Both the position numbers and the translations under genes were made by a program. A DNA stretch of 11,162 bases from Bacillota bacterium (GTDB lineage: Bacteria; Bacillota; Clostridia; Acetivibrionales; DTU013). Shown here piece after piece: positions 1 through 7,695 of the stretch. Each line of letters opens with the position of its first letter. The first letter of the stretch is position 1. The notes under the pieces were generated by a model. It had not been told where the DNA came from and searched no databases. It worked only from the letters and a program-made list of their open reading frames with translations. The stretch lies in NCBI GenBank assembly GCA_023435925.1, contig JAEZLF010000110.1:1-11162 (forward strand). Direction: 5' to 3'.

Positions 1-648
1 GATACCACCTTTGGATTTATGACAGCGGTGGATACAGCGACAGAAGCAATCGACAAGCTGCATTCTACCGCAGAATCGCACCACAGGGTCATGATCCTAG
101 AGGTTATGGGCAGATATGCCGGCTGGATTGCGTTGGAGTCCGGAATCGCAGGCGGCGCAGATGTTATTTTAATTCCAGAAATTCCGTATGATATGTCTAA
201 GGTTTCCAGCAAAATATTAGAGAGAAAAATTGACGGAAAGCATTTTAGTATCGTGGTTGTAGCAGAAGGAGCGAAACCGGTGGATGGCGGAATGGTCATA
301 AGCAAGGTGGATGATAGCAGTCCGGATCCGATCAGGCTGGGTGGGATCGGAAATAAGGTAGCCATTGATATTGAAAAGCATACCGGTATTGAGACAAGAG
401 TTACCGTACTTGGACACTTGCAGCGGGGAGGCAGACCCAATCCATTTGACAGAATCCTATCAACCCGATATGGTGTAAAAGCGGTTGAATTGGTCAACGA
501 GGAGAAGTTTGGAAGCATGGTTGGCCTGCGCGGTGATGAGATTGTTGCAGAAACATTGGAGGAGGCTGTGGGCAAGCTCAAAACAGTTCCAGCTGACGGC
601 GAACTGGTGAGAATCGCCAAAAGTGTCGGCGTGAGCTTCGGAAATTAA
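1..648 (+). CDS. pfkA: 6-phosphofructokinase, C-terminal part (5' end outside window)
   Basis: The open frame runs from the first base, so the gene starts upstream. The visible 215 residues are the C-terminal part of a PfkA-family phosphofructokinase, which phosphorylates fructose 6-phosphate to fructose 1,6-bisphosphate in the cytoplasm. Family signatures seen in order are TFGFMTAVDTATEAID, the substrate-binding EVMGRYAGWIAL block, an LIPE segment, VVVAEGA, GGIGNKVA, and the VLGHLQRGGRPNPFDR block that contacts fructose 6-phosphate. The wording of these blocks is closest to what I know of the group III (mixed-substrate) PFKs rather than the E. coli PfkA type. The residues that decide ATP versus pyrophosphate as donor lie upstream, so the donor cannot be judged. 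The TAA stop is followed by a weak inverted repeat (665-670/682-687) without a T-run, so no clear terminator is seen before the next gene. Confidence 0.93.
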   Translation, partial: DTTFGFMTAVDTATEAIDKLHSTAESHHRVMILEVMGRYAGWIALESGIAGGADVILIPEIPYDMSKVSSKILERKIDGKHFSIVVVAEGAKPVDGGMVISKVDDSSPDPIRLGGIGNKVAIDIEKHTGIETRVTVLGHLQRGGRPNPFDRILSTRYGVKAVELVNEEKFGSMVGLRGDEIVAETLEEAVGKLKTVPADGELVRIAKSVGVSFGN

Positions 649-712
649 GTCAGCCGGCAGGACCGATTGATGGAGGATGGGTCAATCAAAGCGTATAACA
701 CGAAATGAACAA

Positions 713-743
713 TTGTTTGAATATAATTACAGAGTGGTATATT
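713..743 (+). promoter_or_regulatory. Candidate extended -10 promoter for the DUF2156 gene
   Basis: An extended -10 (TG at 735-736, one base, then TATATT at 738-743) has a TTGTTT at 713-718 as a loose -35 at 19 bp. A second TATAAT at 722-727 has no fitting -35. This is the best promoter signal in the 197-base gap between pfkA and the next gene. It is inferred from hexamer matches only. Confidence 0.35.
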
Positions 744-781
744 ATTAAGGAAGAATTACAAATTCACCCCCCTTTTATGGA

Positions 782-813
782 AGCCTTGTGCGGGCAGTTG
801 CTTGCGCAAGGCT
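782..813 (+). promoter_or_regulatory. Leader hairpin upstream of the DUF2156 gene
   Basis: AGCCTTGTGC (782-791) pairs with GCGCAAGGCT (804-813) over ten pairs with one G-U, leaving a 12-base loop. An alternative five-pair stem, GGCAG (793-797) with CTGCC (812-816), competes with it. No T-run follows, so it is not a standard terminator. It would lie in the 5' untranslated leader of the gene starting at 846, about 30 bases before the start codon. Function unknown; possibly mRNA stability or attenuation. Confidence 0.4.
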
Positions 814-845
814 GCCTTATGCCATACGGACAGGAGAGTATATGA

Positions 846-1742
846 ATGGATTTTGCTGAAATAGCGCTACACAATAAACACGAGTTTGACAGTTATATTT
901 ACAAAAACGGTCCGCGTATATCAGAGATGACTTTTACAAATCTATATGCCTGGAGGCATTTTTACAAATTCCGTTATGCTATACTGGCAGATCTTTTATG
1001 TGTCATATCTGTACCCTGTGAAGGTGAACCTTTTGCAATGATGCCGGTTGGAGACATTAGCACGGATAATTTCGATAAAGCTTACTCATCCATCCGGGAG
1101 TACTTTATACAGAATGGATGGAAGCCGGTATTTAAGAAAGTCACAAAAGAGGATCTGGAGTTTTTCAAAAGCAGGGTCGCATCGGAAGAATCGATCCTTT
1201 ACGATAGAGACAACAGCGATTATATTTACAATACGGCGGATTTACTGAATCTTCGCGGTAAAAAGTACGATGGAAAGCGCAACCATATTAACAAATTCAA
1301 AAAACAGCATACCTTTGAGTATGTTCCGCTGGACTGTTCACTGCTGGATGAGTGCAGCAGAATCATGGACGAGTGGTGTAAGGAAAAAAACTGCAACTGC
1401 CAGAATGGAGGCTATTGTGAACGGAAGGCAAATCTGGAGTTGCTTCGTAATTACAAGACTCTTGGATGTAAAGGCGGCCTGATTAAAGTGGACGGAGTAT
1501 TTGAGGCTTTTACAGTAGGGGAAATGCTGACGGCGGATACGGCGGTTATCCATATTGAAAAAGCGAAAAGCTCTATTGATGGTTTATATACGATTATTAA
1601 CCAGCAATTTGTTGAACAGGAGTGGAGCGGTACAGCTTTTATTAACAGAGAACAGGATCTAGGCAAAGAAGGTATGAGAAAGGCAAAACTCTCCTATCAT
1701 CCTGTCACGCTGATTGACAAGTATACAGTGTATACCGTATAG
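846..1742 (+). CDS. DUF2156 family protein (phosphatidylglycerol lysyltransferase C-terminal-like)
   Basis: This 298-residue protein looks like the stand-alone DUF2156 family, whose fold is the duplicated GNAT-like domain at the C-terminus of MprF (aminoacyl-tRNA-dependent lipid aminoacylation). Supporting segments are an N-terminal MTFTNLYAWRHFY block (residues about 28-40), an NHINKFKK motif near 146, and a C-terminal FINREQDLGKEGMRKAKLSY block followed by HPV. I recognise these as the strongly conserved ends of the family. There is no hydrophobic N-terminus, so unlike MprF it has no flippase part and should be cytosolic or peripheral. The substrate is unknown; DUF2156 members are usually named only by domain. 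ATG 846 is chosen because AGGAGA at 832-837 is 8 bases upstream; the overlapping ATG at 842 meets a stop after five codons. A cysteine-rich patch (CKEKNCNCQNGGYC, about 178-191) is notable. Confidence 0.8.
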   Translation: MDFAEIALHNKHEFDSYIYKNGPRISEMTFTNLYAWRHFYKFRYAILADLLCVISVPCEGEPFAMMPVGDISTDNFDKAYSSIREYFIQNGWKPVFKKVTKEDLEFFKSRVASEESILYDRDNSDYIYNTADLLNLRGKKYDGKRNHINKFKKQHTFEYVPLDCSLLDECSRIMDEWCKEKNCNCQNGGYCERKANLELLRNYKTLGCKGGLIKVDGVFEAFTVGEMLTADTAVIHIEKAKSSIDGLYTIINQQFVEQEWSGTAFINREQDLGKEGMRKAKLSYHPVTLIDKYTVYTV

Positions 1743-1857
1743 TATTTGCTGATAACGGAAATCATAGTTTCAGAATCTATCAGCGGGAGACCGGGGAGGA
1801 GACCACTCAGCGGATTCCAGACTTTGTTAAAAAATTATTTAATTTTCCTGTTAAGTA

Positions 1858-1886
1858 TTGAAATGAAGGGCGAAATAATATAAAAT
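1858..1886 (+). promoter_or_regulatory. Promoter of gapA
   Basis: TTGAAA (1858-1863), a 17-bp spacer and TAAAAT (1881-1886) form a good vegetative-type promoter. This predicts a gapA leader of roughly 150 bases. The rest of the 304-base gap (1743-2046) holds an imperfect hairpin just after the previous stop (GCTGATA 1748-1754 with TATCAGC 1778-1784) without a T-run, and an AT-rich leader. I saw no clear riboswitch and no recognisable CggR operator. Confidence 0.55.
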
Positions 1887-2046
1887 AGTTGTGATTCTGG
1901 ATACATATATTACAAGAATAATGAGTATGGTAATGAAATGAATTTTAGCAATAAGGCGAAGAAGATATTAGTGCAGAAAACTTTCAGTAAAAATTTTTTG
2001 CATTATATATATGTATTAACCACATTTATATAGGAGGTATAAAGAA

Positions 2047-3057
2047 ATGGCAGTAAAAGTTGGTATTAATGGTTTCGGAAGAATTGGACGTCTCGTATTC
2101 CGTGCAGCAATTGAGAATCCTGAGATTGAAGTTAAGGGCATAAACGACCCCTTTATTGATCTTGACTACATGACTTATATGCTGAGATATGATACAGTTC
2201 ATGGCCAATTCAAAGGCACGATTGCTATTGAAGACGGAAAGCTTGTTGTCAATGGACAGAAAATTGCTGTTTATGCAGCAATGAAGCCGGAAGAGATTCC
2301 ATGGAAAGATTGTGGAGCAGAATATATTGTAGAATCTACCGGTGTATTCACTGATATCGAAAAAGCATCCGCACACTTCAAAGGTGGAGCAAAGAAAGTT
2401 ATTATAAGTGCACCTTCAAAGGATGCTCCGATGTTTGTTATGGGTGTTAACAATGAAACTTACACCAAGGATATGACGGTTGTTTCAAATGCATCCTGCA
2501 CAACAAACTGTCTCGCACCTTTAGCAAAGGTTATCAATGACAACTTCGGACTTGTTGAAGGACTTATGACCACAGTTCATTCCTACACAGCTACTCAGAA
2601 AACTGTTGACGGACCATCCAAGAAGGATTGGAGAGGCGGACGTGCTGCAGCACAGAACATGATTCCATCCTCCACCGGCGCAGCAAAAGCTGTCGGAAAA
2701 GTTATTCCTGCTCTTAACGGCAAGCTGACTGGTATGTCCATCAGAGTCCCGACCGCTGACGTATCTGTTGTTGACCTGACCTGCCGCCTTGAAAAATCAG
2801 CTACGTATGATGAAATCAAAGCAGCTGTCAAGAAGGCTTCTGAGAATGAAATGAAGGGTATCCTCGGATATACGGAAGATGCTGTTGTTTCTTCAGACTT
2901 TATCCATGACCCGCGTACTTCAATCTTTGATGCTGAAGCAGGAATCGCTCTCAATGGCAACTTTGTCAAGCTGGTTTCATGGTATGACAATGAATGGGGT
3001 TATTCAAACAAGGTTGTTGATCTGATTTCCTACATGGCAAAGGTTGACGCTCAATAA
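2047..3057 (+). CDS. gapA: Type I glyceraldehyde-3-phosphate dehydrogenase
   Basis: This cytoplasmic enzyme oxidises glyceraldehyde 3-phosphate with NAD and phosphate to 1,3-bisphosphoglycerate. The 336 residues match the usual family length. An N-terminal Rossmann motif GINGFGRIGR (residues 7-16) is followed by INDPF, whose acidic residue fits NAD preference. The catalytic block SNASCTTNCLAPLAKVI places the nucleophile at Cys151, and His178 in TTVHSYTATQ is the partner base. The closing SWYDNEWGYSNKVVDL block is typical. AGGAGG at 2032-2037 is 9 bases before the ATG, so the start is secure. It has its own promoter (1858-1886) and its own terminator (3083-3140), so it may be expressed at a higher level than its neighbours. 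Its product feeds the kinase encoded next. Confidence 0.97.
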   Translation: MAVKVGINGFGRIGRLVFRAAIENPEIEVKGINDPFIDLDYMTYMLRYDTVHGQFKGTIAIEDGKLVVNGQKIAVYAAMKPEEIPWKDCGAEYIVESTGVFTDIEKASAHFKGGAKKVIISAPSKDAPMFVMGVNNETYTKDMTVVSNASCTTNCLAPLAKVINDNFGLVEGLMTTVHSYTATQKTVDGPSKKDWRGGRAAAQNMIPSSTGAAKAVGKVIPALNGKLTGMSIRVPTADVSVVDLTCRLEKSATYDEIKAAVKKASENEMKGILGYTEDAVVSSDFIHDPRTSIFDAEAGIALNGNFVKLVSWYDNEWGYSNKVVDLISYMAKVDAQ

Positions 3058-3082
3058 GAACCCTGTAAAAAGGACTAAATAG

Positions 3083-3140
3083 AAGGTCCACTCTTACCCT
3101 TACCTTAAGTGAGTGGTTTAAGGGTGGATCTTTTAAGTTT
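3083..3140 (+). terminator. Intrinsic terminator after gapA
   Basis: Bases 3083-3096 pair with 3119-3132 over 14 positions including two G-U pairs, with the loop and inner part spanning 3097-3118. The stem is followed by TTTTAAGTTTTT. It lies 26 bases after the gapA stop and should separate, fully or partly, gapA from pgk-tpi. Confidence 0.75.
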
Positions 3141-3148
3141 TTAGGGAT

Positions 3149-3188
3149 TTGGTTTATCGGCATTTAACTGGTATATGCAACGGCATAT
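3149..3188 (+). promoter_or_regulatory. Candidate pgk-tpi promoter overlapped by an inverted repeat
   Basis: TTGGTT (3149-3154), a 17-bp spacer ending in TG plus one base, and TATATG (3172-3177) make a plausible extended -10 promoter. A perfect inverted repeat, ATATGC-AACG-GCATAT (3173-3188), covers the -10. It could be a regulator operator or a small 5' hairpin. The position between the gapA terminator and the pgk start supports a separate promoter, but the hexamers are weak. Confidence 0.38.
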
Positions 3189-3229
3189 GAACAGCTATAT
3201 TATTAGATAACATCGAAAGGATGAATTGC

Positions 3230-5176
3230 ATGGCAGTATATAATAAAAAAACAATTGAGGACATAGATGTAAAGGGTAAAAAGGTCATCGTCAGAGTCGA
3301 CTTTAATGTTCCTCAGGACGAAAACGGAAATATTACTGACGACAAAAGAATTGTTGGAGCACTTCCGACGATCCGGTATCTTGTCAGTAACGGAGCCAAA
3401 ACAATATTGGTATCCCATCTTGGAAGACCAAAGAACGGACCTGAAGCAAAATTCAGCATGAAGCCGACGGCTGTAAGGCTTAGTGAGCTTCTGGGAAAGC
3501 CTGTTGAAATGGCGGCTGACGTAGTCGGTGCGGATGCAAAGGCCAAAGCTGCAGCGTTGAAGGATGGAGAGATCCTAATGCTGGAAAACGTTAGATTCCA
3601 TAAGGAAGAGGAAAAGAACGATCCCGCTTTCGCTAAAGAACTGGCAAGTCTTGCTGAAATTTTCGTGAACGATGCCTTCGGAACAGCACATAGGGCTCAT
3701 GCCTCTACAGCAGGTTTGGCGGATTATCTACCGGCAGTCTGCGGATACCTCATCAAGAAAGAAATCGAGATCATGGGCAAGGCACTCTCTAATCCTGCCA
3801 GACCTTTTGTTGCAATACTTGGCGGAAAGAAAGTTTCTGATAAAATCGAAGTCATTGAAAATCTCTTGGATAAGGTGAACACATTGATCATCGGCGGAGG
3901 AATGGCGTATACATTTCTGAAGGCTAAGGGCTATAAAATCGGTAATTCCATCTGCGAAGAAGACAAGATCGAACTGGCCAAGAGCCTTCTTGAGAAAGCG
4001 GAATGCAAAGGCGTGAATTTGATGCTCCCTATCGGAAGCATTGTCGCCAAAGAATTTAAAAATGACACCGAGCATATGTATGTTCCATCGGATGATATGC
4101 CGGACGGTTGGATGGGTATGGATATCGGTTCTCTTACTGTAGAGAAATTCTCAAAAGAAATCAAAAAGGCAAAAACCATTGTATGGAACGGGCCTATGGG
4201 CGTATTTGAGTTTGATAATTTTGCGTATGGCACAAGAGAAGTGGCAAGAGCTGTTGCTGAGTCCGGTGCTATTTCCATCGTTGGAGGCGGAGATTCTGCT
4301 GCAGCGATTGAGCAGCTAGGCTTTGCTGACAAGATCACTCACATCTCCACGGGTGGTGGAGCATCTCTTGAATTCCTGGAAGGGAAAGTTCTTCCCGGCA
4401 TTGATGTTTTGCTTGATAAAAACCCAAGAAAAAAAATTGCAGCAGGCAATTGGAAAATGAATAAAACAGCATCTGAGGCTGTTGAATTTGTAACGGCTCT
4501 TAAACCGAGAGTTGTTGGTGCCGATGCTGAAGTCGTCGTTGGCGTTCCGTTCATTTGCCTGCCTGATGTTATCAAAGCGGTAGCCGGCTCAAATATCAAG
4601 GTTGCAGCACAGAATATGCACTGGGAGGAAAAAGGTGCATATACTGGTGAGATATCCGGTCCAATGCTTAAGGAGCTTGGTGTGGACTATGTTATAATCG
4701 GCCACTCTGAGAGAAGACAGTACTTTGCTGAGACAAATGAGACTGTCAATAAGAAGGTACACGCTGCGCTCAAATATGGACTAAAGCCAATTATTTGTGT
4801 CGGAGAGTCTCTTGAACAGAGGGAAGAAGGCGTAACGTCCGATCTGATCAGGTTCCAGGTAAAAATCGCCTTGCTGGGACTGAACGCAGAACAGGTATCC
4901 AATCTGGTTATTGCATATGAGCCAATCTGGGCAATCGGTACCGGAAAAACGGCTACCAACGAACAGGCTAATGAAGTATGTACAACAATCAGAGAGACTG
5001 TAAGATCCCTCTATGGTGATGACACAGCGGAAGCAGTCCGTATTCAGTATGGCGGAAGTGTGAATGCTGCAAATGCAGGGGAGCTTTTCAACATGTCGGA
5101 CATCGATGGCGGACTTGTCGGCGGAGCCAGCTTGAAGCTGGATGATTTTGAGAAAATCGTCAAATATGAAGGATAG
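3230..5176 (+). CDS. pgk-tpi: Bifunctional phosphoglycerate kinase / triosephosphate isomerase fusion
   Basis: One continuous frame of 648 residues joins two glycolytic enzymes. Residues 1 to about 396 are phosphoglycerate kinase (1,3-bisphosphoglycerate plus ADP to 3-phosphoglycerate plus ATP): RVDFNVPQ (22-29), SHLGRP, ENVRFHKEEEKND, GTAHRAHAST, ILGGKKVSDKI, WNGPMGVFEF, GGGDSAAA (near 352) and a C-terminal STGGGASLEFLEGK. Residues from about 400 are a complete triosephosphate isomerase: AAGNWKMNK with catalytic Lys409, IIGHSERRQY with His492, AYEPIWAIGTGK with Glu564, and the phosphate loop GGSVNAANA. The linker is only about ten residues. The start is taken at 3230 because GAAAGG (3215-3220) directly abuts the upstream in-frame ATG at 3221 but is 9 bases from 3230. 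An A8 run sits at the junction (see separate entry). A fused pair is known from Thermotoga maritima; no separate tpi gene appears in this window. Confidence 0.96.
   Translation: MAVYNKKTIEDIDVKGKKVIVRVDFNVPQDENGNITDDKRIVGALPTIRYLVSNGAKTILVSHLGRPKNGPEAKFSMKPTAVRLSELLGKPVEMAADVVGADAKAKAAALKDGEILMLENVRFHKEEEKNDPAFAKELASLAEIFVNDAFGTAHRAHASTAGLADYLPAVCGYLIKKEIEIMGKALSNPARPFVAILGGKKVSDKIEVIENLLDKVNTLIIGGGMAYTFLKAKGYKIGNSICEEDKIELAKSLLEKAECKGVNLMLPIGSIVAKEFKNDTEHMYVPSDDMPDGWMGMDIGSLTVEKFSKEIKKAKTIVWNGPMGVFEFDNFAYGTREVARAVAESGAISIVGGGDSAAAIEQLGFADKITHISTGGGASLEFLEGKVLPGIDVLLDKNPRKKIAAGNWKMNKTASEAVEFVTALKPRVVGADAEVVVGVPFICLPDVIKAVAGSNIKVAAQNMHWEEKGAYTGEISGPMLKELGVDYVIIGHSERRQYFAETNETVNKKVHAALKYGLKPIICVGESLEQREEGVTSDLIRFQVKIALLGLNAEQVSNLVIAYEPIWAIGTGKTATNEQANEVCTTIRETVRSLYGDDTAEAVRIQYGGSVNAANAGELFNMSDIDGGLVGGASLKLDDFEKIVKYEG
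4429..4436 (+). other. A8 run at the pgk-tpi junction, possible frameshift or slippage site
   Basis: The codons at the domain junction read AGA AAA AAA ATT, so the last A of AGA plus two AAA codons give the heptamer A AAA AAA in the frame required for -1 slippage. A -1 shift reaches TAA at 4462-4464 after nine codons, and a +1 shift reaches TGA at 4458-4460 after seven. Either would end translation just past the kinase domain, giving a free kinase of about 411 or 409 residues. No strong downstream structure or well-placed upstream Shine-Dalgarno-like stimulator was seen, so the function is a hypothesis. Confidence 0.4.
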
Positions 5177-5192
5177 CAGGTTTATGTAATTT

Positions 5193-5220
5193 AGAGGGCT
5201 GTCTGAATAGGCAGCCCTTT
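5193..5220 (+). terminator. Hairpin between pgk-tpi and gpmI, terminator-like
   Basis: Bases 5193-5203 pair with 5210-5220 (core AGGGCTG/CAGCCCT) around a six-base loop. Only three T residues follow before an A-run, so termination is likely partial. It may reduce read-through into gpmI or protect the upstream mRNA end. Confidence 0.55.
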
Positions 5221-5282
5221 AAAATACAGGAGACCGCCGTAATCTCATCATGAAGTTTAGTCTAAAAAGAGGAGTCAATCAT

Positions 5283-6818
5283 ATGAAAGATAAATTAGTT
5301 ACTTTAATCATACTGGACGGCTTCGGTGTGAATCCGCGCACAGATGGAAATGCTATCAGCGCCGCTAACAAGCCGAACCTGGACAGCTATATGCAGCAAT
5401 ATCCCAATACCATCATTCACACCAGCGGTATGGATGTAGGACTGCCAAAAGGACAGATGGGCAATTCAGAAGTCGGGCATACGAATATTGGGGCCGGCAG
5501 AATCGTATATCAGGAGCTTACGAGAATCACAAAATCTATAGAGGACGGAGATTTCTTCGAGAAAAGGGAGTTTCTTGACGCAATAGAAAATTGCAGGAAG
5601 AATCATTCCAAACTACACCTTTACGGGCTCCTTTCAGACGGGGGAGTTCACAGCCACAACACACACCTCTATGCTTTGATTGAACTGGCAAAGAAGAGAG
5701 GACTGAAGGATGTATATGTTCATTGCTTCTTCGATGGAAGGGATGTTCCTCCGGATAGTGCAAAAGGCTTTGTAAAGGAGCTTGAAGACAAACTGGCTGA
5801 AATTGGTGTCGGGAAGATTGCCAGTGTCATGGGCAGATATTATGCAATGGATCGTGACAACCGGTGGGAGAGAGTGAAGCAGGCTTATGATGCAATGGTC
5901 CTGGGCAAAGGTCTGACTGCTGCGTCAGCATCCCAGGCAGTGGCTGAATCCTACGAACGGCAGGAGTTTGACGAGTTTGTAAAGCCCACAGTGATCCTGG
6001 AAGGTGATAAACCTGTTGCGACCATAGGCAGCAATGATTCTGTCATATTCTTTAATTTCAGGCCGGACAGGGCAAGAGAGATCACGAGAACCTTTGTAGA
6101 TCCTGAATTTTCCGGATTTGACCGGCCCAATGGTTTCTTCCCGTTATACTACGTCTGTATGACTCAATATGACAAAACCATTCCCAATGTTGTAGTGGCT
6201 TTTAAACCGGAAAGCCTCACCAATACATTTGGTGAGTATATCAGCCGCAAGGGCTTCAAACAGTTGAGGATTGCCGAGACTGAGAAATACGCCCATGTTA
6301 CATTCTTCTTTAACGGTGGTGTAGAGGCTATGTACGAAGGAGAAGACAGAGCGTTGATCCCTTCACCGAAGGTGGCCACGTATGACCTGAAGCCTGAAAT
6401 GAGCGCTTATGAAGTCACAGAGGAAGTGCTCAGAAGAATTGATTCGAAAGAGTATGATGTCATCATTCTAAACTTTGCAAATTGTGATATGGTTGGCCAC
6501 ACTGGCTTCTTTGATGCTGCAAAGGCTGCTGTTGAGGCAATTGACCAATGTGTAGGAAGAATCATCCGGGCAATACAGTCTCAAAATGGCGTGGCGCTAA
6601 TTACCGCAGACCATGGTAATGCCGAGCAGATGCTTGATTATGAGTCAGGCGGACCTTTCACAGCCCATACGACCAATGTGGTGCCGCTGATCGGAATTGG
6701 CCTCGGAGATAAGAAGCTGAAGGAAGGAAGATTGGCAGATCTGGCTCCTACCATGCTGGAGCTTCTCGGCCTTGAAAAGCCTGCAGAGATGACGGGAGAG
6801 TCGCTGTTGGTAGACTAA
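5283..6818 (+). CDS. gpmI: 2,3-bisphosphoglycerate-independent phosphoglycerate mutase
   Basis: This cytoplasmic, metal-dependent enzyme interconverts 3- and 2-phosphoglycerate. The 511 residues match the usual length. It belongs to the alkaline-phosphatase superfamily and all catalytic residues known from the Bacillus enzyme are visible at nearly the same numbers: Asp12 in IILDGFG, the phosphoserine Ser62 in GQMGNSEVGHTN, His123 in GGVHSHNTH, Asp402 and His406 in CDMVGHTG, Asp443 and His444 in TADHGNAEQM, and His462 in TAHTTNVVPL. The substrate-binding blocks FFDGRDVPP, MGRYYAMDRD and FNFRPDRAREI are intact. ATG 5283 is preferred because AAGAGGAG (5267-5274) is 8 bases upstream; the frame is open back to 5250 but that earlier ATG has no binding site. 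It follows pgk-tpi in pathway order, but enolase, often the next gene in Firmicutes, is absent. Confidence 0.96.
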   Translation: MKDKLVTLIILDGFGVNPRTDGNAISAANKPNLDSYMQQYPNTIIHTSGMDVGLPKGQMGNSEVGHTNIGAGRIVYQELTRITKSIEDGDFFEKREFLDAIENCRKNHSKLHLYGLLSDGGVHSHNTHLYALIELAKKRGLKDVYVHCFFDGRDVPPDSAKGFVKELEDKLAEIGVGKIASVMGRYYAMDRDNRWERVKQAYDAMVLGKGLTAASASQAVAESYERQEFDEFVKPTVILEGDKPVATIGSNDSVIFFNFRPDRAREITRTFVDPEFSGFDRPNGFFPLYYVCMTQYDKTIPNVVVAFKPESLTNTFGEYISRKGFKQLRIAETEKYAHVTFFFNGGVEAMYEGEDRALIPSPKVATYDLKPEMSAYEVTEEVLRRIDSKEYDVIILNFANCDMVGHTGFFDAAKAAVEAIDQCVGRIIRAIQSQNGVALITADHGNAEQMLDYESGGPFTAHTTNVVPLIGIGLGDKKLKEGRLADLAPTMLELLGLEKPAEMTGESLLVD

Positions 6819-6892
6819 GAGCTAGAGGTCAAGGTCTTCTGAAGACACAGATAAAACAGGCGAATGAACAAAGGAAATAAAACGTTTTCTTA

Positions 6893-6932
6893 AGAGATAC
6901 TGTACATGCGAATTTGTGCGGTATCTTTTTTT
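6893..6932 (+). terminator. Strong intrinsic terminator after gpmI
   Basis: Bases 6893-6906 pair with 6915-6928 (14 positions, a few G-U pairs) around an eight-base loop, running into a T7 tract at 6926-6932. It closes the glycolytic cluster 75 bases after the gpmI stop. Confidence 0.9.
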
Positions 6933-6944
6933 GCACTTGACTGA

Positions 6945-6992
6945 GCCTTCAACTGACAGCCCTGCTGACAGCAAGGTTGCTGCTTTGAAGGT
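6945..6992. repeat. Nested inverted and direct repeats between convergent genes
   Basis: CCTTCAA (6946-6952) pairs with TTGAAGG (6985-6991). Inside, CAGCAA (6969-6974) faces TTGCTG (6977-6982), and the octamer CTGACAGC is repeated (6953-6960 and 6965-6972). It sits just downstream of the minus-strand gene ending at 7023 but has no T-run on that strand. It may fold as a 3' end structure for that transcript; otherwise unexplained. Confidence 0.3.
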
Positions 6993-7022
6993 GCCGGCTT
7001 CATGGAATAACAAAGCAAATCA

Positions 7023-7652
7023 TCATCCTTGTGTGGATGCATCCAGCTTCTTATTCCTGTTTCCAACCATCCCTGGCAATCTGCTGTCAAACAGGAACAG
7101 TACGGCAGAGCGACTCAGCTCGCCTGTAACAGGATCGTTGAACTGACCATCATATATGAAAAATTCGCTGTCTGCCTTGTAACTGCCGAAATCTTTGACG
7201 TTTATTGCTTTCAGCCATGTCCTGAAACACCTTCTCATACCTGAGCTCTTTTCGCCACAAACAGAAAAGCAATACTGCATTGGAAGCTGTTTTTCGCATA
7301 CAGTGCTGTATCTTAATTCAAACAGCGGTTTCGATTGCCTCAGTGCCTCAACAGCATCAGCAACGATGTTGTCGAATGTATCCACGCTCTTATCATTGGC
7401 CGGGTCAAAGTCTGTGAACTCACTGACGAGCAAAATCCGCACGCCCCGGCCAGCTTCTTTGCCCATATTCAATTCTCGCATCGTCTTTATCGGCGGCTTG
7501 GGGAAAAGCTTGTTTCCAAGCAGTGTAAAATAAGGTTGCAGGCTTCGCATAATGAGAATGATCGCAATACTGCAAACAGCTGTAAATGCAATGCTGCGAC
7601 TAAAATAATAAACTAAATAAATCAGTGCAAGTGTTAATGTTCCGATAAGCAT
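7023..7652 (-). CDS. Hypothetical membrane-anchored protein, two N-terminal helices
   Basis: I do not recognise this 209-residue protein. It opens with two hydrophobic segments (residues about 2-17 and 20-36, separated by SRS), which suggests a membrane hairpin with a mostly soluble C-terminal domain of about 160 residues. The soluble part contains RGVRILLVSEFTDFDP near residue 70, a FFIYDGQFNDPVTGELSRS segment that looks like a compact beta fold, and a late SAVLFLFDSRLPG strand. The start at 7652 is chosen because AAGGAG (7660-7665) lies 7 bases upstream and a good promoter places the transcript start near 7689. The longer frame to 7709 would begin upstream of that start. Base composition resembles the glycolytic genes, so it looks native. 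It converges on gpmI. No function is offered. Confidence 0.7.
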   Translation of the reverse strand: MLIGTLTLALIYLVYYFSRSIAFTAVCSIAIILIMRSLQPYFTLLGNKLFPKPPIKTMRELNMGKEAGRGVRILLVSEFTDFDPANDKSVDTFDNIVADAVEALRQSKPLFELRYSTVCEKQLPMQYCFSVCGEKSSGMRRCFRTWLKAINVKDFGSYKADSEFFIYDGQFNDPVTGELSRSAVLFLFDSRLPGMVGNRNKKLDASTQG

Positions 7653-7695
7653 AATGATTCTCCTTACACCCATAATTATTTTCCTACATGTCACC

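Noticed and set aside
1938..2033. 31-codon frame in the gapA leader whose stop overlaps the gapA ribosome binding site
   Set aside because: No ribosome binding site upstream and strongly AT-driven composition; the overlap with AGGAGG is likely chance.
2595..2990. Long minus-strand open frames opposite gapA, pgk-tpi and gpmI
   Set aside because: They lie antisense to well-identified enzymes, lack ribosome binding sites and show no recognisable motifs; they are coding shadows.
3221..3229. Earlier in-frame ATG for pgk-tpi
   Set aside because: The GAAAGG element directly abuts it; only the ATG at 3230 has normal spacing, and homologues start near MAVYNKK.
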